Source: Shewanella inventionis (lineage in GTDB: Bacteria > Pseudomonadota > Gammaproteobacteria > Enterobacterales > Shewanellaceae). Taken from it: 64,000 bases of DNA. A program made the translations under genes and the position numbers. The first letter of the stretch is position 1. Each line of letters starts with the position of its first letter. The notes under the pieces were generated by a model. The model ran no database searches. It saw nothing but the letters and a program-made list of their open reading frames with translations, and had not been told where the DNA came from. Positions 8,618-18,899 of the stretch are shown one piece after another. Location: the NCBI RefSeq assembly GCF_014641855.1, contig NZ_BMII01000001.1, positions 186,001-250,000 on the forward strand. The letters are read 5' to 3'.

Positions 8618-9676
8618 TTACTCTTGTGGCCACTTGCCATCATCTTTAGGCCGAATCCACATTTGCGAAAACCAGTAATAGCCTGTACGGGTTTTACTGG
8701 GCACGGTGCAATTATATCTTGAACGACCTGGCGCCATATCAGCAGTAGCCTGAATGCTAAAGGTATCTTCTTCGAGCCAAATTGGTTTTTTTGCGCCCTG
8801 GCCTTGAATAAAGCACATCAATTGATGTGGATATAAATCAGAAGTGTCTAAGGTAACGACTAACTTAGGTCTAAATTTGTCAGAGGTTAACACAGGCTCA
8901 CTGATATTCTGCTTTAACACTGGCATCGGCAAGCTTGAAAATTTCACCGTTAAGCTAGATAAATCGGCATAAGCATTTGCCACCGGGAAACGCGGCAACG
9001 CAGTGATAGACGAATACTCACCAGCAGCGCCAGATTGCTGCCCAAAACCTACAAAGCCATGCTTAACTAAAATAGCCTCTAACGCTGCGGTATACTCACC
9101 ATAAGGATAAGCAAAAAACTTCACGCTTTGGCCAGTGTGCTTTAGTAATTCCGCCTCGGTTGATAAAATATTATTTTCAACCCTATCATGCCATTGTTCT
9201 GAGGTTTCTTTAGGTAGACGACGGATTAAATGTTCATGCCCCCAACTGTGGTTTGCAACCGTAGCGCCTTGTTTGGCTAACGTTTTAATCTCGTCCCAGC
9301 TCATCATGCCGTCATAGCCTGCAATAATTGGCGCAGGCGACACAAATACCGTAAAAGGAAAGTGATGCGATGCTAAAATGGGCGCAGCATTTTCAATGAT
9401 GCTTTCGTATGCATCATCAAAGGTGATCACAATGCTGTTATTGGCAATTGCCGTGTTATTCTTAATGGCATCAACGGCATCCGTTAACGACATCACAGTA
9501 AAGTTATTGTCTACTAAATACTGCATTTGCTCGGTAAATTGAGCGGGAGTCACGCTCGTGCTTTTGGGCGTACTGTCAGATACATGATGATATTGCAAAA
9601 TCACCACCGCGTTAGCGTTAAGGTGAATAAAACTAAAACAGATAACCATCAAGCCTAAAACGATTTTTTTAACCAT
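8618..9676 (-). CDS. Exported polysaccharide deacetylase family protein
   Basis: 352-aa exported protein with a signal peptide (residues 1-23, ending ANA) and a NodB-type carbohydrate esterase 4 domain. Visible motifs are TFDDAY (catalytic and metal aspartates), NHSWGH (the HxxxH metal site) and FAYPYGEY. The C-terminal ~100 residues lie beyond the catalytic fold and contain two cysteines (MCFIQG, YNCTVP). The substrate is unknown; peptidoglycan, capsule or exopolysaccharide are candidates. It is separated by only 14 bases from the divergent dinF. Confidence 0.88.
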   Translation of the reverse strand: MVKKIVLGLMVICFSFIHLNANAVVILQYHHVSDSTPKSTSVTPAQFTEQMQYLVDNNFTVMSLTDAVDAIKNNTAIANNSIVITFDDAYESIIENAAPILASHHFPFTVFVSPAPIIAGYDGMMSWDEIKTLAKQGATVANHSWGHEHLIRRLPKETSEQWHDRVENNILSTEAELLKHTGQSVKFFAYPYGEYTAALEAILVKHGFVGFGQQSGAAGEYSSITALPRFPVANAYADLSSLTVKFSSLPMPVLKQNISEPVLTSDKFRPKLVVTLDTSDLYPHQLMCFIQGQGAKKPIWLEEDTFSIQATADMAPGRSRYNCTVPSKTRTGYYWFSQMWIRPKDDGKWPQE

Positions 9677-9690
9677 GATTACTCATACCT

Positions 9691-11034
9691 ATGTCAGTTA
9701 GCGCATTACTATTAAATCGCCATAAGCATCGTCAATTATTGGCATTAGCGACACCAATGATACTGTCGAATATCACTATCCCACTTTTGGGGTTAGTAGA
9801 TACCGCAGTAATAGGCCATTTAGGTCAAGCTTATTATCTTGGTGGGGTTGCGCTAGGCAGCACAATTATCACCTTGATGATTTGGTTGCTCGGATTTTTA
9901 AGAATGTCGACAACCGGACTCGTTGCCCAAGCTTACGGAGCAAACGATAGAATAACTCAGCAACAATTATTGTTACAAGGTTGTATCTTAGCATTAACAC
10001 TGGGGTTTGCCTGCGTGATGTTGCAGTCTCCCATCGTAAATTTTGCATTAAGCCTTAGTGATGCAAGTGAACAAGTCATATTTTACTGTCGTCAATATGT
10101 CGATATTCGTATTTGGTCCCTGCCGTTTGCCTTAGTCAATTTAGTATTATTAGGCTGGTTACTCGGCCGCCAAGCTCCTAAAGCCGCCATGTGGCAACTG
10201 ATCATCGCCAATGGCGCCAATATTATTCTCGATGTAGTGTTTGTTATTGGTTTTCAATGGGATGTACAAGGCGCAGCGCTTGCCTCTGTTATTGCCGATA
10301 TTTGCGCCTTTTCTGTTGCTTTTATTATGGTTAAACGCCAATTGACTAAAATGGGCGACGTTCATTTAACACGCAGTCTTAGCCAATTATCCTTGCGCGG
10401 TTTTAGCCGCTTATTGTCGCTAAATCGTGACATTTTTATTCGTAGTTTGTGCTTACAAGCGGCGTTTAGCTTTATGACATTCCATGGCGCAGGGTTAGGC
10501 GACAACATCATTGCGGCTAATGCGGTATTACTTAATCTGTTAATGCTGATCTCATATGCCCTCGACGGAATTGCCTATTATGCCGAAGCTGAAGTTGGCC
10601 GAGCATTTGGACAAAAAAACCAAGTATTACTTCAAGATAGTGTTCATCTTGCCTTTTATTGGTCGGCTGCAATTGCCGTGTTGTTTAGCCTGTTATTTTG
10701 GGGCGCAGGAGGTGAAATCATTCAATTGCTCACCAATGTAGAACCTGTACAACAAGCAGCAAACCAGTATCTTATTTGGCTAATCTTTATGCCCATTTTA
10801 GCATTCGGCTGCTATCTATTTGACGGAGTATATATTGGCGCAGCACAAGGCCAGATTATGCGTAACAGTATGATTATTGCTACCTTTGGAGTGTATTTCC
10901 CGTGCTGGTACTTATTACAAACATGGGGGAATCACAGCTTATGGGCGGCAATGTCTGTGTTTATGCTATGCCGCAGTATGACATTAGGCTGGCATTATTT
11001 TTATCAGCTTAGATACAGACTAGCTTTGGCATAA
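9691..11034 (+). CDS. dinF: MATE family efflux transporter, DinF type
   Basis: Twelve-helix MATE antiporter (447 aa) that exports drugs or metabolites using a Na+ or H+ gradient. The N-terminus (PMILSNITIPLLGLVDTAVI, then GFLRMSTTGLVAQAYGA) resembles E. coli DinF closely. No LexA box was recognised upstream, and dinF is separated here from lexA. The gene starts 14 bases from the divergent deacetylase start and lacks a strong ribosome-binding site. Confidence 0.9.
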   Translation: MSVSALLLNRHKHRQLLALATPMILSNITIPLLGLVDTAVIGHLGQAYYLGGVALGSTIITLMIWLLGFLRMSTTGLVAQAYGANDRITQQQLLLQGCILALTLGFACVMLQSPIVNFALSLSDASEQVIFYCRQYVDIRIWSLPFALVNLVLLGWLLGRQAPKAAMWQLIIANGANIILDVVFVIGFQWDVQGAALASVIADICAFSVAFIMVKRQLTKMGDVHLTRSLSQLSLRGFSRLLSLNRDIFIRSLCLQAAFSFMTFHGAGLGDNIIAANAVLLNLLMLISYALDGIAYYAEAEVGRAFGQKNQVLLQDSVHLAFYWSAAIAVLFSLLFWGAGGEIIQLLTNVEPVQQAANQYLIWLIFMPILAFGCYLFDGVYIGAAQGQIMRNSMIIATFGVYFPCWYLLQTWGNHSLWAAMSVFMLCRSMTLGWHYFYQLRYRLALA

Positions 11035-11102
11035 TAATCATTGATAGCTACAATGCAAATATGTAACATGCTGACAACATTATTATTTTTAACGGACTGT
11101 TA

Positions 11103-13037
11103 ATGAAACGGATTTTATGGCTCATCGCCTTTATGTTTGTGCAACTCCCAAACATTATTCAAGCTAACTCCCTACCTGTTGACGCTTTTGCCAGCCTACC
11201 TGATGTAAGCTTTGTAACCTTATCGCCTGATGGTACAAAAATCGCGTCGTTAATTAGGATTAACAGTGACACAGTCGACGGGCAAATATTGGGCATTCGC
11301 GACATTAACACCAATAAAGATATCTTCCCGGTACAAACCGACAATCAAAAATTTGTTATCTTGTCGCTCACCTGGGCAAACAACGATATTGTCTTAATCA
11401 AAGCCAAATACCCTGCTATCCGTCGCGGCGTACCCACAACAGAAACACGCTTAATGAAATACAGCTTAAGCGACGATAAAATCTCTAGTGTGTTTTCTAA
11501 GCGGACCTTTTCCCGCTTCCAATTTGTGCCGCAAATACAATCGTCTATTATAGATTATCTTGAAAACGATCCTGACCATATTCTTATGGAAATAAGCGGT
11601 TTAGGCTCACAAGCACAATATGAAAGTGTGGTTCAAGTCAGCTTAAAAAGCGGTGGAATCAAGCAAAAGCAATACGCAGAAAAATACATTGAAGATTGGA
11701 TAACCGATAGACAACATCAGGTACGCATTGGCATTTATCGCGACGATACAAGCTACCGTATTTATGAACAACAAAAAGCCAATGGTGACCTGCGATTATT
11801 ATGGGAATTTGAAGCCTTTGATGAAAACGCCATCTGGCCAATGGGCTTTGACCATGACCCCAACATCCTTTATGTCAGCGCTTATCATCAAGGCTTAAAA
11901 GCCATTTTTAAAGTCAATTTAACCGACCCCGATCTCACCAAAGAGTTGGTATATCAAAACGAGAATTATGACGTAGAAGGCCAACTCATTTATTCCAAGT
12001 TAAAACAAAAAGTCATCGGCATTGATACCAATATTGAAGGTGAATTCCTATTTTGGGACCAAGACTATATCAAGCTCAATAATGGATTAAACCAAGTATT
12101 GCCAGAGTCACATAATGTCATCAATCAACTCAGCGATGATGAGCGTCGTTACCTCGTTTATAGCACAGGCCCCATTGAATCTGGCACCTACTTTTATGGC
12201 GACCGGGACAAAGGAGAGCTTTACCCAATTGCCTATCGTTATAGTCAATTAACACCAGAAGTGTTATCTAAACCTAAAAAAGTGAATTACAACGCCCGTG
12301 ACGGTTTGGCTATCGAAGCGTTTTTAACTACTCCTAAAAACACAGAAGCCAAACACCTCCCAACCATTATTTTCCCGCATGGCGGTCCGATTAGTTACGA
12401 CTCAACTTCATTTGATTATTGGGCGCAGTTTTTCGCTAATCGCGGCTATGCCGTGTTGCAAATGAACTTTCGAGGATCAGCAGGCTACGGCTATCAGTTT
12501 ATGACCTCAGGGCTAAAAAACTGGGGCCTTGAAATGCAAAATGATGTTGAAGATGGTGCTCACTGGCTTATTGAACAAGGTATTACTGACCCTAAACGTA
12601 TCTGTATTGTTGGCGCCAGTTATGGTGGCTACGCAGCATTAATGGGGGTAGCTAAAACACCCGATTTGTATAGATGTGCTATTAGCGTAGCAGGTGTGAC
12701 AGACCTTGAATATTTAATTAAATCATCACGTAGATACGACAACAGTAAAATTGTTAAAAAACAAATTGGCGATGACTATGACGATTTATATCAACGCTCA
12801 CCAATAAGTAAAGCCGCCAGTATAAAAGTGCCTGTATTGTTAATCCACGGCACAAAAGATCGCGTCGTAAAAGTAGACCATAGCGAAGAAATGTACGATG
12901 AGCTTAAAGGATTAAATAAAGCCGTAAAGTACGTTGAATTAGAAAATGGCGATCATTATCTCAGTAACAATGAACACCGCCTAACCACATTTATTGAAAT
13001 AGAGCGCTTCCTGGCAACCCATATTGGGGTAAAATAA
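11103..13037 (+). CDS. S9 family prolyl oligopeptidase, exported
   Basis: 644-aa serine peptidase of the prolyl oligopeptidase/acylaminoacyl peptidase group. A signal peptide (about residues 1-21, ending QA) is followed by a beta-propeller-like region and then a C-terminal alpha/beta hydrolase domain. The catalytic serine is in GASYGGYAA, the aspartate in HGTKDRVV and the histidine in NGDHYLS. The oxyanion region is FPHGGP. It probably degrades peptides in the periplasm (inference). It is monocistronic or read with the FKBP gene 48 bases downstream. Confidence 0.92.
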   Translation: MKRILWLIAFMFVQLPNIIQANSLPVDAFASLPDVSFVTLSPDGTKIASLIRINSDTVDGQILGIRDINTNKDIFPVQTDNQKFVILSLTWANNDIVLIKAKYPAIRRGVPTTETRLMKYSLSDDKISSVFSKRTFSRFQFVPQIQSSIIDYLENDPDHILMEISGLGSQAQYESVVQVSLKSGGIKQKQYAEKYIEDWITDRQHQVRIGIYRDDTSYRIYEQQKANGDLRLLWEFEAFDENAIWPMGFDHDPNILYVSAYHQGLKAIFKVNLTDPDLTKELVYQNENYDVEGQLIYSKLKQKVIGIDTNIEGEFLFWDQDYIKLNNGLNQVLPESHNVINQLSDDERRYLVYSTGPIESGTYFYGDRDKGELYPIAYRYSQLTPEVLSKPKKVNYNARDGLAIEAFLTTPKNTEAKHLPTIIFPHGGPISYDSTSFDYWAQFFANRGYAVLQMNFRGSAGYGYQFMTSGLKNWGLEMQNDVEDGAHWLIEQGITDPKRICIVGASYGGYAALMGVAKTPDLYRCAISVAGVTDLEYLIKSSRRYDNSKIVKKQIGDDYDDLYQRSPISKAASIKVPVLLIHGTKDRVVKVDHSEEMYDELKGLNKAVKYVELENGDHYLSNNEHRLTTFIEIERFLATHIGVK

Positions 13038-13085
13038 CCGCACATTTTTTAAAGGCCAATTAGCCCAAGATGAGTAGAGAAAACG

Positions 13086-13415
13086 ATGACCCAAGAATTG
13101 ATAATAACCGATCTTGAAGTCGGCACGGGCAAAACCGCAGTAAAAGGCGCGCTAATAACGACCCGCTACAGTGGGCGATTAGCAAATGGAACACAGTTTG
13201 ATGCATCTGATGCCTTTCAATGTGTCATCGGTACTGGCCGAGTCATTAAAGGCTGGGATCAAGGCATTATTGGCATGAATGTCGGCGGTAAAAGGCAATT
13301 ATCAGTACCGGCGCACCTAGCTTACGGCGAGCGACAAATTGGCGATCGTATTCCGGCTAATTCAGATTTGTTTTTTGAAATCGAATTACTTGAAGTGCTC
13401 ACACGAGACGATTAA
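13086..13415 (+). CDS. FKBP-type peptidyl-prolyl cis-trans isomerase
   Basis: Single-domain FKBP (109 aa) that speeds up proline isomerisation. The sequence shows the FKBP core (VKGALITTRYSGRL, FDASDAF, VIKGWDQGIIGMNVGGKRQL, LAYGERQIGDRIPANSDLFF). It has no signal peptide, so it is cytoplasmic. It is followed by a strong bidirectional terminator. Confidence 0.92.
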   Translation: MTQELIITDLEVGTGKTAVKGALITTRYSGRLANGTQFDASDAFQCVIGTGRVIKGWDQGIIGMNVGGKRQLSVPAHLAYGERQIGDRIPANSDLFFEIELLEVLTRDD

Positions 13416-13432
13416 CCCATCTATATATAAAC

Positions 13433-13460
13433 AAAAACGCGACTCAAAAGTCGCGTTTTT
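13433..13460. terminator. Bidirectional rho-independent terminator
   Basis: A perfect 12-bp stem (13433-13444 with 13449-13460) with a CAAA loop, flanked by A5 and T5. It lies between the convergent FKBP and nfuA genes and can serve both. Confidence 0.92.
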
Positions 13461-13481
13461 ATTTGCTCACACTCAACACTC

Positions 13482-14060
13482 TTAAGCGTAAGAATGCTCA
13501 CCATGTTGGTGATCCGTCACGTCACGCACACCGGTTAACTCACCAGGGAACATATCTAATAACTGCTTTTCGATACCATCTTTTAGGGTGATATCAACTT
13601 GCGAACAACCGTTACATCCACCGCCAAACTGCAACACAGCAACACCCGCATCGGTAATTTCAACCAACATAATGTTACCGCCGTGGCTGGCTAATTGTGG
13701 GTTAATTTCTGACTGAATTACATATTCAATACGTTCAACTAATGGTGCATCACCCGCCACTTTACGCATTTTAGCGTTAGGTGCTTTTAGGGTTAATTGT
13801 GAACCTAACTGATCGGTAACAAAGTCAATGCTAGCATCATCTAAAAATGGTGCGCTTTTTTCATCAACCATGGCGCTAAAGCCATTAAATGGTAACTCAA
13901 TATCGTCAGCTTCTACTGCATCTGGCGGGCAGTAAGACACACCGCACTCAGCTTGTGCAGTACCTGGGCTGATAACAAAAACACGAATATGAGTGCCTTC
14001 TGGCTGATCGGCCAATAATTTAACGAAATGGGCCTGAGCTGTATCGGAAATGGTGATCAT
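13482..14060 (-). CDS. nfuA: Fe/S biogenesis protein NfuA
   Basis: 192-aa iron-sulfur carrier. The N-terminal half is a degenerate A-type (IscA-like) domain; the C-terminal half is an Nfu domain with the cluster-binding CxxC in [11 protein letters not shown]. In the family it delivers [4Fe-4S] clusters under oxidative stress or iron limitation. ATG at 14060 follows GGGAGCAGG and fits E. coli NfuA length; the open frame extends 48 codons further but that part is not conserved-looking. The bioH-comF-nfuA grouping matches E. coli. Confidence 0.96.
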   Translation of the reverse strand: MITISDTAQAHFVKLLADQPEGTHIRVFVISPGTAQAECGVSYCPPDAVEADDIELPFNGFSAMVDEKSAPFLDDASIDFVTDQLGSQLTLKAPNAKMRKVAGDAPLVERIEYVIQSEINPQLASHGGNIMLVEITDAGVAVLQFGGGCNGCSQVDITLKDGIEKQLLDMFPGELTGVRDVTDHQHGEHSYA

Positions 14061-14279
14061 GAAAACCTGCTCCCTCAGGGTATACCCGAGTAATTTAGTA
14101 AGAATTAAGCACATGATACTCCGACTTGGATTTGCTTTGTAGTCTCTGAATGATTTGATCTTGAAAAAATGATCCACTGCAAAGTTTTTAAGCACAAAAA
14201 CCATCTAGCTAAGACTAAAATAAATACATGCAATGCACTGATTTTATAACAAAATAAAACCGTTATTACTCAAATCGAA

Positions 14280-15086
14280 TTAATCTAATAACCCTGGGGC
14301 CTCAGCACGCGCTAAACACCAGGTTTGCACATAAACATGTTGTTGAGTAAACAGCCTCGCAATTTCTTCCACTGTGGTACCCGTTGTCACCACATCATCA
14401 ATAAGTGCGATACGCTGATAAGGAAAATGCGCACTTAATGAAAATGCATTACGGCAATTTTTACGCCGCTGCTTGCCCGATAAGTCAGCCTGTGGGGCGG
14501 TATCTACCATCCTAGTTAAACTACCATCATCAATAGGGATACCTAATAATTGGCTCAACCTATGCGCGATTAACCAGGCTTGATTAAACCCACGCTCACG
14601 CAAACGATTAGGGTGTAAAGGAACGGGGACTAACACTTGTGGCGCGCGGATGAGTTTATGCTCTATTAACTGACTCACTCTTGTTGCGAGTTGTTGAGTT
14701 ATGGCATTAATTGGCGCGCACTGTTGCTGATATTTTATCGCCGCAATCAACGGCCCTAACCCCTGATGATAACTGCACGGCGCCACCACCAACATCGGTG
14801 TATGTTTTAAGCATTTACCGCAATACGCTTGTAACTGTGAAATTTCACGACCACAGCCCAAACACACTTCATGTTGATATAAACTGGCTGCCAAGCACAC
14901 CTGACAAATACCGCTCAACACCTGGTTAGGAAATAACCTTTGATAGTCAAGCTGCTCAACTCGGTGCTGGCACAGCTGGCAACGGTTGGGTAAACTGCTC
15001 AGCAATGCCACACTTGCAAACTGATAAACAGATTTACTGCGCCTCACTAAGCCGGACATCTTACGTTTAAATACAGTTACAGACAT
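14280..15086 (-). CDS. comF: ComF family protein (GntX/ComF phosphoribosyltransferase-like)
   Basis: 268-aa ComF/GntX protein with an N-terminal zinc-ribbon-like region rich in CxxC pairs (CQLCQH, CQVC, CLGCG, CGKC) and a C-terminal phosphoribosyltransferase fold with IALIDDVVTTGTT. Family members take part in DNA uptake and in use of DNA or metabolites; the substrate is not established. ATG at 15086 is preferred to the TTG at 15092. It is divergent from bioH with 33 bases between starts, so promoters overlap. Confidence 0.92.
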   Translation of the reverse strand: MSVTVFKRKMSGLVRRSKSVYQFASVALLSSLPNRCQLCQHRVEQLDYQRLFPNQVLSGICQVCLAASLYQHEVCLGCGREISQLQAYCGKCLKHTPMLVVAPCSYHQGLGPLIAAIKYQQQCAPINAITQQLATRVSQLIEHKLIRAPQVLVPVPLHPNRLRERGFNQAWLIAHRLSQLLGIPIDDGSLTRMVDTAPQADLSGKQRRKNCRNAFSLSAHFPYQRIALIDDVVTTGTTVEEIARLFTQQHVYVQTWCLARAEAPGLLD

Positions 15087-15119
15087 AGGCAATTCATTCC
15101 ATTAAAAAGAGAGATTAAT

Positions 15120-15911
15120 GTGAGCTTTCCTGCACTGCATATCGAGATTGTTGGCACCCAAGGGCCAGATGTTGTCCTACTGCATGGATGGGGGGTCAAT
15201 AACGCCGTATTCAGTCCATTAAAAAACGCATTACATCAGTATAGAGTGCATTATGTTGACCTGCCGGGTTTTGGCCTAAGCCCAAATATAGACGGTGATA
15301 TCAATCAATGGGTGCAAGCACTGGCGCAGCAGCTACCGAAAAATGCCATATGGATAGGTTGGTCGTTAGGGGGATTGCTCGCCACTAAAGTAGCGATAGA
15401 TTTTCCAGATTCAGTCTCAACGTTAGTCACCCTCGCCTCATCACCCTGCTTTATGGCCAGAGAGGCCACCGAAACAACCCCTGCCTGGCCAGGAATATTA
15501 CCAGCGGTATTAGGGCAATTTTCAACACAACTCAATCGCGACTTACCACGCACAGTTGAGCGCTTTTTAGCAATTCAAGCCATGGGCAGTGATAACGCTA
15601 AAGCTGATATTAGCCAAATAAAACAGCTGGTACTGAGTAAACCCATGCCAAGTAGACAGGCATTAGCACAGGGATTAACTATGTTGGAAGAGGTTGACCT
15701 GCGCGGCCTGTTAAGCCAGCTACAACAACCCTGGTTGCGCGTTTGGGGTAAACTCGATGGCCTCGTTCCACAACGCGTCATTAAACACATGCCACAGGCT
15801 AGTCATATTACCGATGCGATCATCCCAAAAGCATCTCACGCGCCGTTTATTTCGCATCAAGATGAATTTTTGCACAATTTATTGCCTTGGATCATAAAAT
15901 ATCAGCAATAG
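15120..15911 (+). CDS. bioH: Pimeloyl-[acyl-carrier protein] methyl ester esterase BioH
   Basis: Alpha/beta hydrolase (263 aa) that removes the methyl group from pimeloyl-ACP methyl ester, ending the fatty-acid part of biotin synthesis. The N-terminal LLHGWGVN oxyanion segment, nucleophile GWSLGG, aspartate in GKLDGLVP and histidine in KASHAPFIS are visible. The start is GTG at 15120. Synteny with comF and nfuA supports the name. Confidence 0.93.
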   Translation: MSFPALHIEIVGTQGPDVVLLHGWGVNNAVFSPLKNALHQYRVHYVDLPGFGLSPNIDGDINQWVQALAQQLPKNAIWIGWSLGGLLATKVAIDFPDSVSTLVTLASSPCFMAREATETTPAWPGILPAVLGQFSTQLNRDLPRTVERFLAIQAMGSDNAKADISQIKQLVLSKPMPSRQALAQGLTMLEEVDLRGLLSQLQQPWLRVWGKLDGLVPQRVIKHMPQASHITDAIIPKASHAPFISHQDEFLHNLLPWIIKYQQ

Positions 15912-15974
15912 CACTTTAGCTAATGAACGAGTTTGGCTATAATTTAGCCACGGTTAAATACAATAGCGACTGCG

Positions 15975-16478
15975 ATGATCATTAACACTCATTATCCGCA
16001 AGTGCCTTTAGCAACATCGAATGTTGCGACGGATCTTGCACGAGTGGACAATCAACAAAAACCGCCGATTATTCCACCTCAAGAACCCAGCAAAGGCCAC
16101 GAAGAACGCGCGTTTAATCCACAAAATGAACGGGCTCAAGCTTTTGTCGTGGCTGAAAAAAAACAGCAACAAGATCAATCTCAGCGCCAACAGCAAAACC
16201 TAACCCAACAGTCTGTTGACCCAAAAGCATTGTTGCAACAAGCCACACGACCACAAACTGTGCGCATCATGGCAAGCAACACACCAGCTCTGCAACGCAA
16301 AGACATTCAAATTAAATCACAATCGGCCACGACAAAAAGCTACATAGAGTCAACGCCACGCCAAGCCGATAGCAGCATGACCAACGCTACCGCTCAACAG
16401 TTTGGCATGCGAATTGGCCAGTTTTATCAGCAACAATCCGCACCCAATCTCGAGTCGCAATTACAAATATTAGCGTGA
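15975..16478 (+). CDS. Gln-rich protein of unknown function
   Basis: 167-aa hydrophilic protein with no recognisable domain. Its centre is very rich in glutamine (KKQQQDQSQRQQQN and more) and it looks largely disordered. No signal peptide or membrane helix is seen. No strong Shine-Dalgarno site precedes the ATG. Its stop overlaps the end of the opposing sulfatase gene by nine bases. The reading frame is intact and non-repetitive enough to be real. Confidence 0.7.
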   Translation: MIINTHYPQVPLATSNVATDLARVDNQQKPPIIPPQEPSKGHEERAFNPQNERAQAFVVAEKKQQQDQSQRQQQNLTQQSVDPKALLQQATRPQTVRIMASNTPALQRKDIQIKSQSATTKSYIESTPRQADSSMTNATAQQFGMRIGQFYQQQSAPNLESQLQILA

Positions 16479-18494
16479 CACTTTCTTTAAATTTTTGCCT
16501 GTTTCAACAGTGCTTTTTTCTGGTTTAAATAGCATTTTGTTGTACGCCAAACTCCCCCACAATGCCCAACCCAAAGCCGTTTCAGCTTGTTTACTATCGA
16601 GTTCTTTAGGGATTAAATGCTCACTGGCAAAGTCATACGTAAAGCTTTCTGCTGGTAATTCTGGCTGTAAAATAGTGACCAGGTTACCCTCTAATAAGCC
16701 AAAGTTTTTGTCATATTGCATCATCGCCCGCCCCTTCCAATCGCTTGGAACCTGGGTTAAATCTCGACCTAACATTGGATAACTGTCAGACACGCCCATC
16801 AGCGACAATAATGTGGGTGCCATATCGATTTGGCTTGTCACCCGTGAGTCACGTTTGACGTCAATACCTTCGCCTAAAATCAGCCCTGGGATCCTAAAGC
16901 GAGAAACTGGCACTAAGTCTGAACCACTGACACGGCTGTCATGATCTGCCACAACTAAAAATATTGTGTCTTTCCAATACTCTGATTTTTTTGCTTTTTT
17001 GAAAAACTCGCCCACAGCATAATCGGCATATTTTACTGCGTTATGCATGGTGTATTGTGGTTGCTCATAAAGCTCAATCCGATTATCAGGAAACTCAAAT
17101 GGATCATGATTACTTGAGCTAAACACTAAACTAAAGAAAGGTTTACCTTGTTTATGCATTCGCGAAAACTCTTCATCAGCTCTGAATAACAAGTCTTCGT
17201 CTGACACTCCCCAAGACGCAATAAATGCAGGATTTTTATAATCACCTTGATCAACAATATTGGTGAAACCATTACCTAAAAAGAAACTGCGCATATTATC
17301 GAAATGACTTTCGCCACCATAAATAAATTGGGTTTCATAACCATGTTGCTTTAATAAATCTGCAATCGTAAAAAAGCCTGTCTGACTCTTACCTAGCTTA
17401 ACCACTGCACGCGCTGGTGTTGGTGTAAAACCAGTAGTAATCGCTTCAATCCCACGTACAGAGCGAGTACCTGTGGCGTAAAGGTTTTCAAAAAACCAGC
17501 CTTCCTGCGACAACTTATCGATATTGGGTGTTAACGGTAACCCACCTAAACTTCCCACAAAACGTGCGCCTAAGCTCTCTTGTAAAATAATCACCAAGTT
17601 TTTAGGTTTACCACTATAGCTTGCTTGATTGAAAGACAACGTCGGTATTTCGGTTGAGGTAAACGCCTCCATGGGGCGGCCACTTTCACGGCGCACAATA
17701 TCAATAATTTTATCGGCAGATAGTTTGCCATACACTTTTGAAGCATCTTCTTCGTTATTCATTTGCGAAATTGCAAACATTAATGAAAACGATGAATTAA
17801 GCACTAATGAATTGACTAATGGGTCATTGGAAAACGCCACTAACGAAGGGTTTAACGGGCGGTGTCCTAAAGATGAACGCGCGCCTAATAAAATCACGAC
17901 TATGACTAATATGGTTAATACAGGCCGCCAATACCATTTTGGGTATGTAATTTGTTGCGTTAAACGGCCACCGAGCCACCAACCACCAGCTAACGTACCA
18001 ATTGTGATAAGTGAAGATAAAATAAGCTCAGCTTTGCGCCCAGCCCATAACATCGATAAGACTTCTTTTGGATATATCAGATATTCAACATATAAACGGT
18101 TTGGCCTAAAACCATATTCGGCGATAAAAGACGGCGTAGACACTTCTAAAAATACCAGTACCCATAAACCGAGCGTAAGCCACACACGTAAAATGACTAA
18201 CCAGACACGGCCAACAATATGTTCACCCGAAAAAATAACAGTACCCAGTGCTGCAATGCCAAAAACCCAGCAGATAGAAGCAATATCAACCCGTAACCCC
18301 TGGCTTAAAATATAACCCCAACCTTGCGCATCGGTGACACGCTCGGCTTGCCATATCGACAAACCTATACGGCTTAAACTCATCACGATAAGCGAAATAA
18401 TGCTAAAAGCGAAAATGGCTTTGAATAAACTGGGTGAGAAGTATTGTTTTTGTGGATTATGATTAACACCCACACCTGAGAAGCTAGTCGTCAT
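16470..18494 (-). CDS. LtaS-type membrane sulfatase (alkaline phosphatase superfamily)
   Basis: 674-aa protein with about five N-terminal membrane helices and a large periplasmic sulfatase/phosphoglycerol-transferase domain. The domain shows the metal-binding start NLVIILQESLGARFVGSLGG, the candidate nucleophile threonine in TGTRSVRG, FIYGGESHFDNM, and the metal site VVADHDSRV. LtaS-like relatives transfer phosphoglycerol or phosphoethanolamine groups to envelope polymers; in Gram-negatives the acceptor may be periplasmic glucan or LPS (inference). It is not a copy of the EptA at 21.5-23.2 kb. Confidence 0.9.
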   Translation of the reverse strand: MTTSFSGVGVNHNPQKQYFSPSLFKAIFAFSIISLIVMSLSRIGLSIWQAERVTDAQGWGYILSQGLRVDIASICWVFGIAALGTVIFSGEHIVGRVWLVILRVWLTLGLWVLVFLEVSTPSFIAEYGFRPNRLYVEYLIYPKEVLSMLWAGRKAELILSSLITIGTLAGGWWLGGRLTQQITYPKWYWRPVLTILVIVVILLGARSSLGHRPLNPSLVAFSNDPLVNSLVLNSSFSLMFAISQMNNEEDASKVYGKLSADKIIDIVRRESGRPMEAFTSTEIPTLSFNQASYSGKPKNLVIILQESLGARFVGSLGGLPLTPNIDKLSQEGWFFENLYATGTRSVRGIEAITTGFTPTPARAVVKLGKSQTGFFTIADLLKQHGYETQFIYGGESHFDNMRSFFLGNGFTNIVDQGDYKNPAFIASWGVSDEDLLFRADEEFSRMHKQGKPFFSLVFSSSNHDPFEFPDNRIELYEQPQYTMHNAVKYADYAVGEFFKKAKKSEYWKDTIFLVVADHDSRVSGSDLVPVSRFRIPGLILGEGIDVKRDSRVTSQIDMAPTLLSLMGVSDSYPMLGRDLTQVPSDWKGRAMMQYDKNFGLLEGNLVTILQPELPAESFTYDFASEHLIPKELDSKQAETALGWALWGSLAYNKMLFKPEKSTVETGKNLKKVSR

Positions 18495-18899
18495 TTAGAC
18501 TCCATTATTATTATTTTTTATGCTCTTAACCAAATTTTGTGCGCAAAAAGCTAACCCTAAATAACAATGGTTATTAGGAAAATCTCATCAGCGACTATTA
18601 AAAAGGCAAAAACGTTAACAGTACCAACAACTTTATTTTTAACGGCAAAACAAGTTCATTTTTATCGTTAAAAAAGTCTACTGGGTAAATTTCAATATTT
18701 TTATGTATTTCAATTGCTAAAAAGAATGTGACCCTTTTTAACGATATACTCATAAAAAATTGGCACCAAAAGTAGTTAAACTTAAGACTTACGTTTAGGT
18801 AAAAAGTTCACTCTCAAGGCCATTTTTATTAACATTTATTTTACATTTAAGCTGGGGCTGGTTTTATTGTAAATACCATGGTTTGCGCCTATAAGTGAC
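18495..18899. other. AT-rich intergenic region, no gene seen
   Basis: A 405-base gap upstream of the sulfatase and downstream of the histidine kinase stop. It is AT-rich with poly-A/T runs and must hold the sulfatase promoter. No open frame, tRNA or clear hairpin was recognised. Confidence 0.6.

Noticed and set aside
17629..18315. A 228-codon plus-strand open frame
   Set aside because: It lies wholly inside the sulfatase gene on the other strand and its translation shows no domain.
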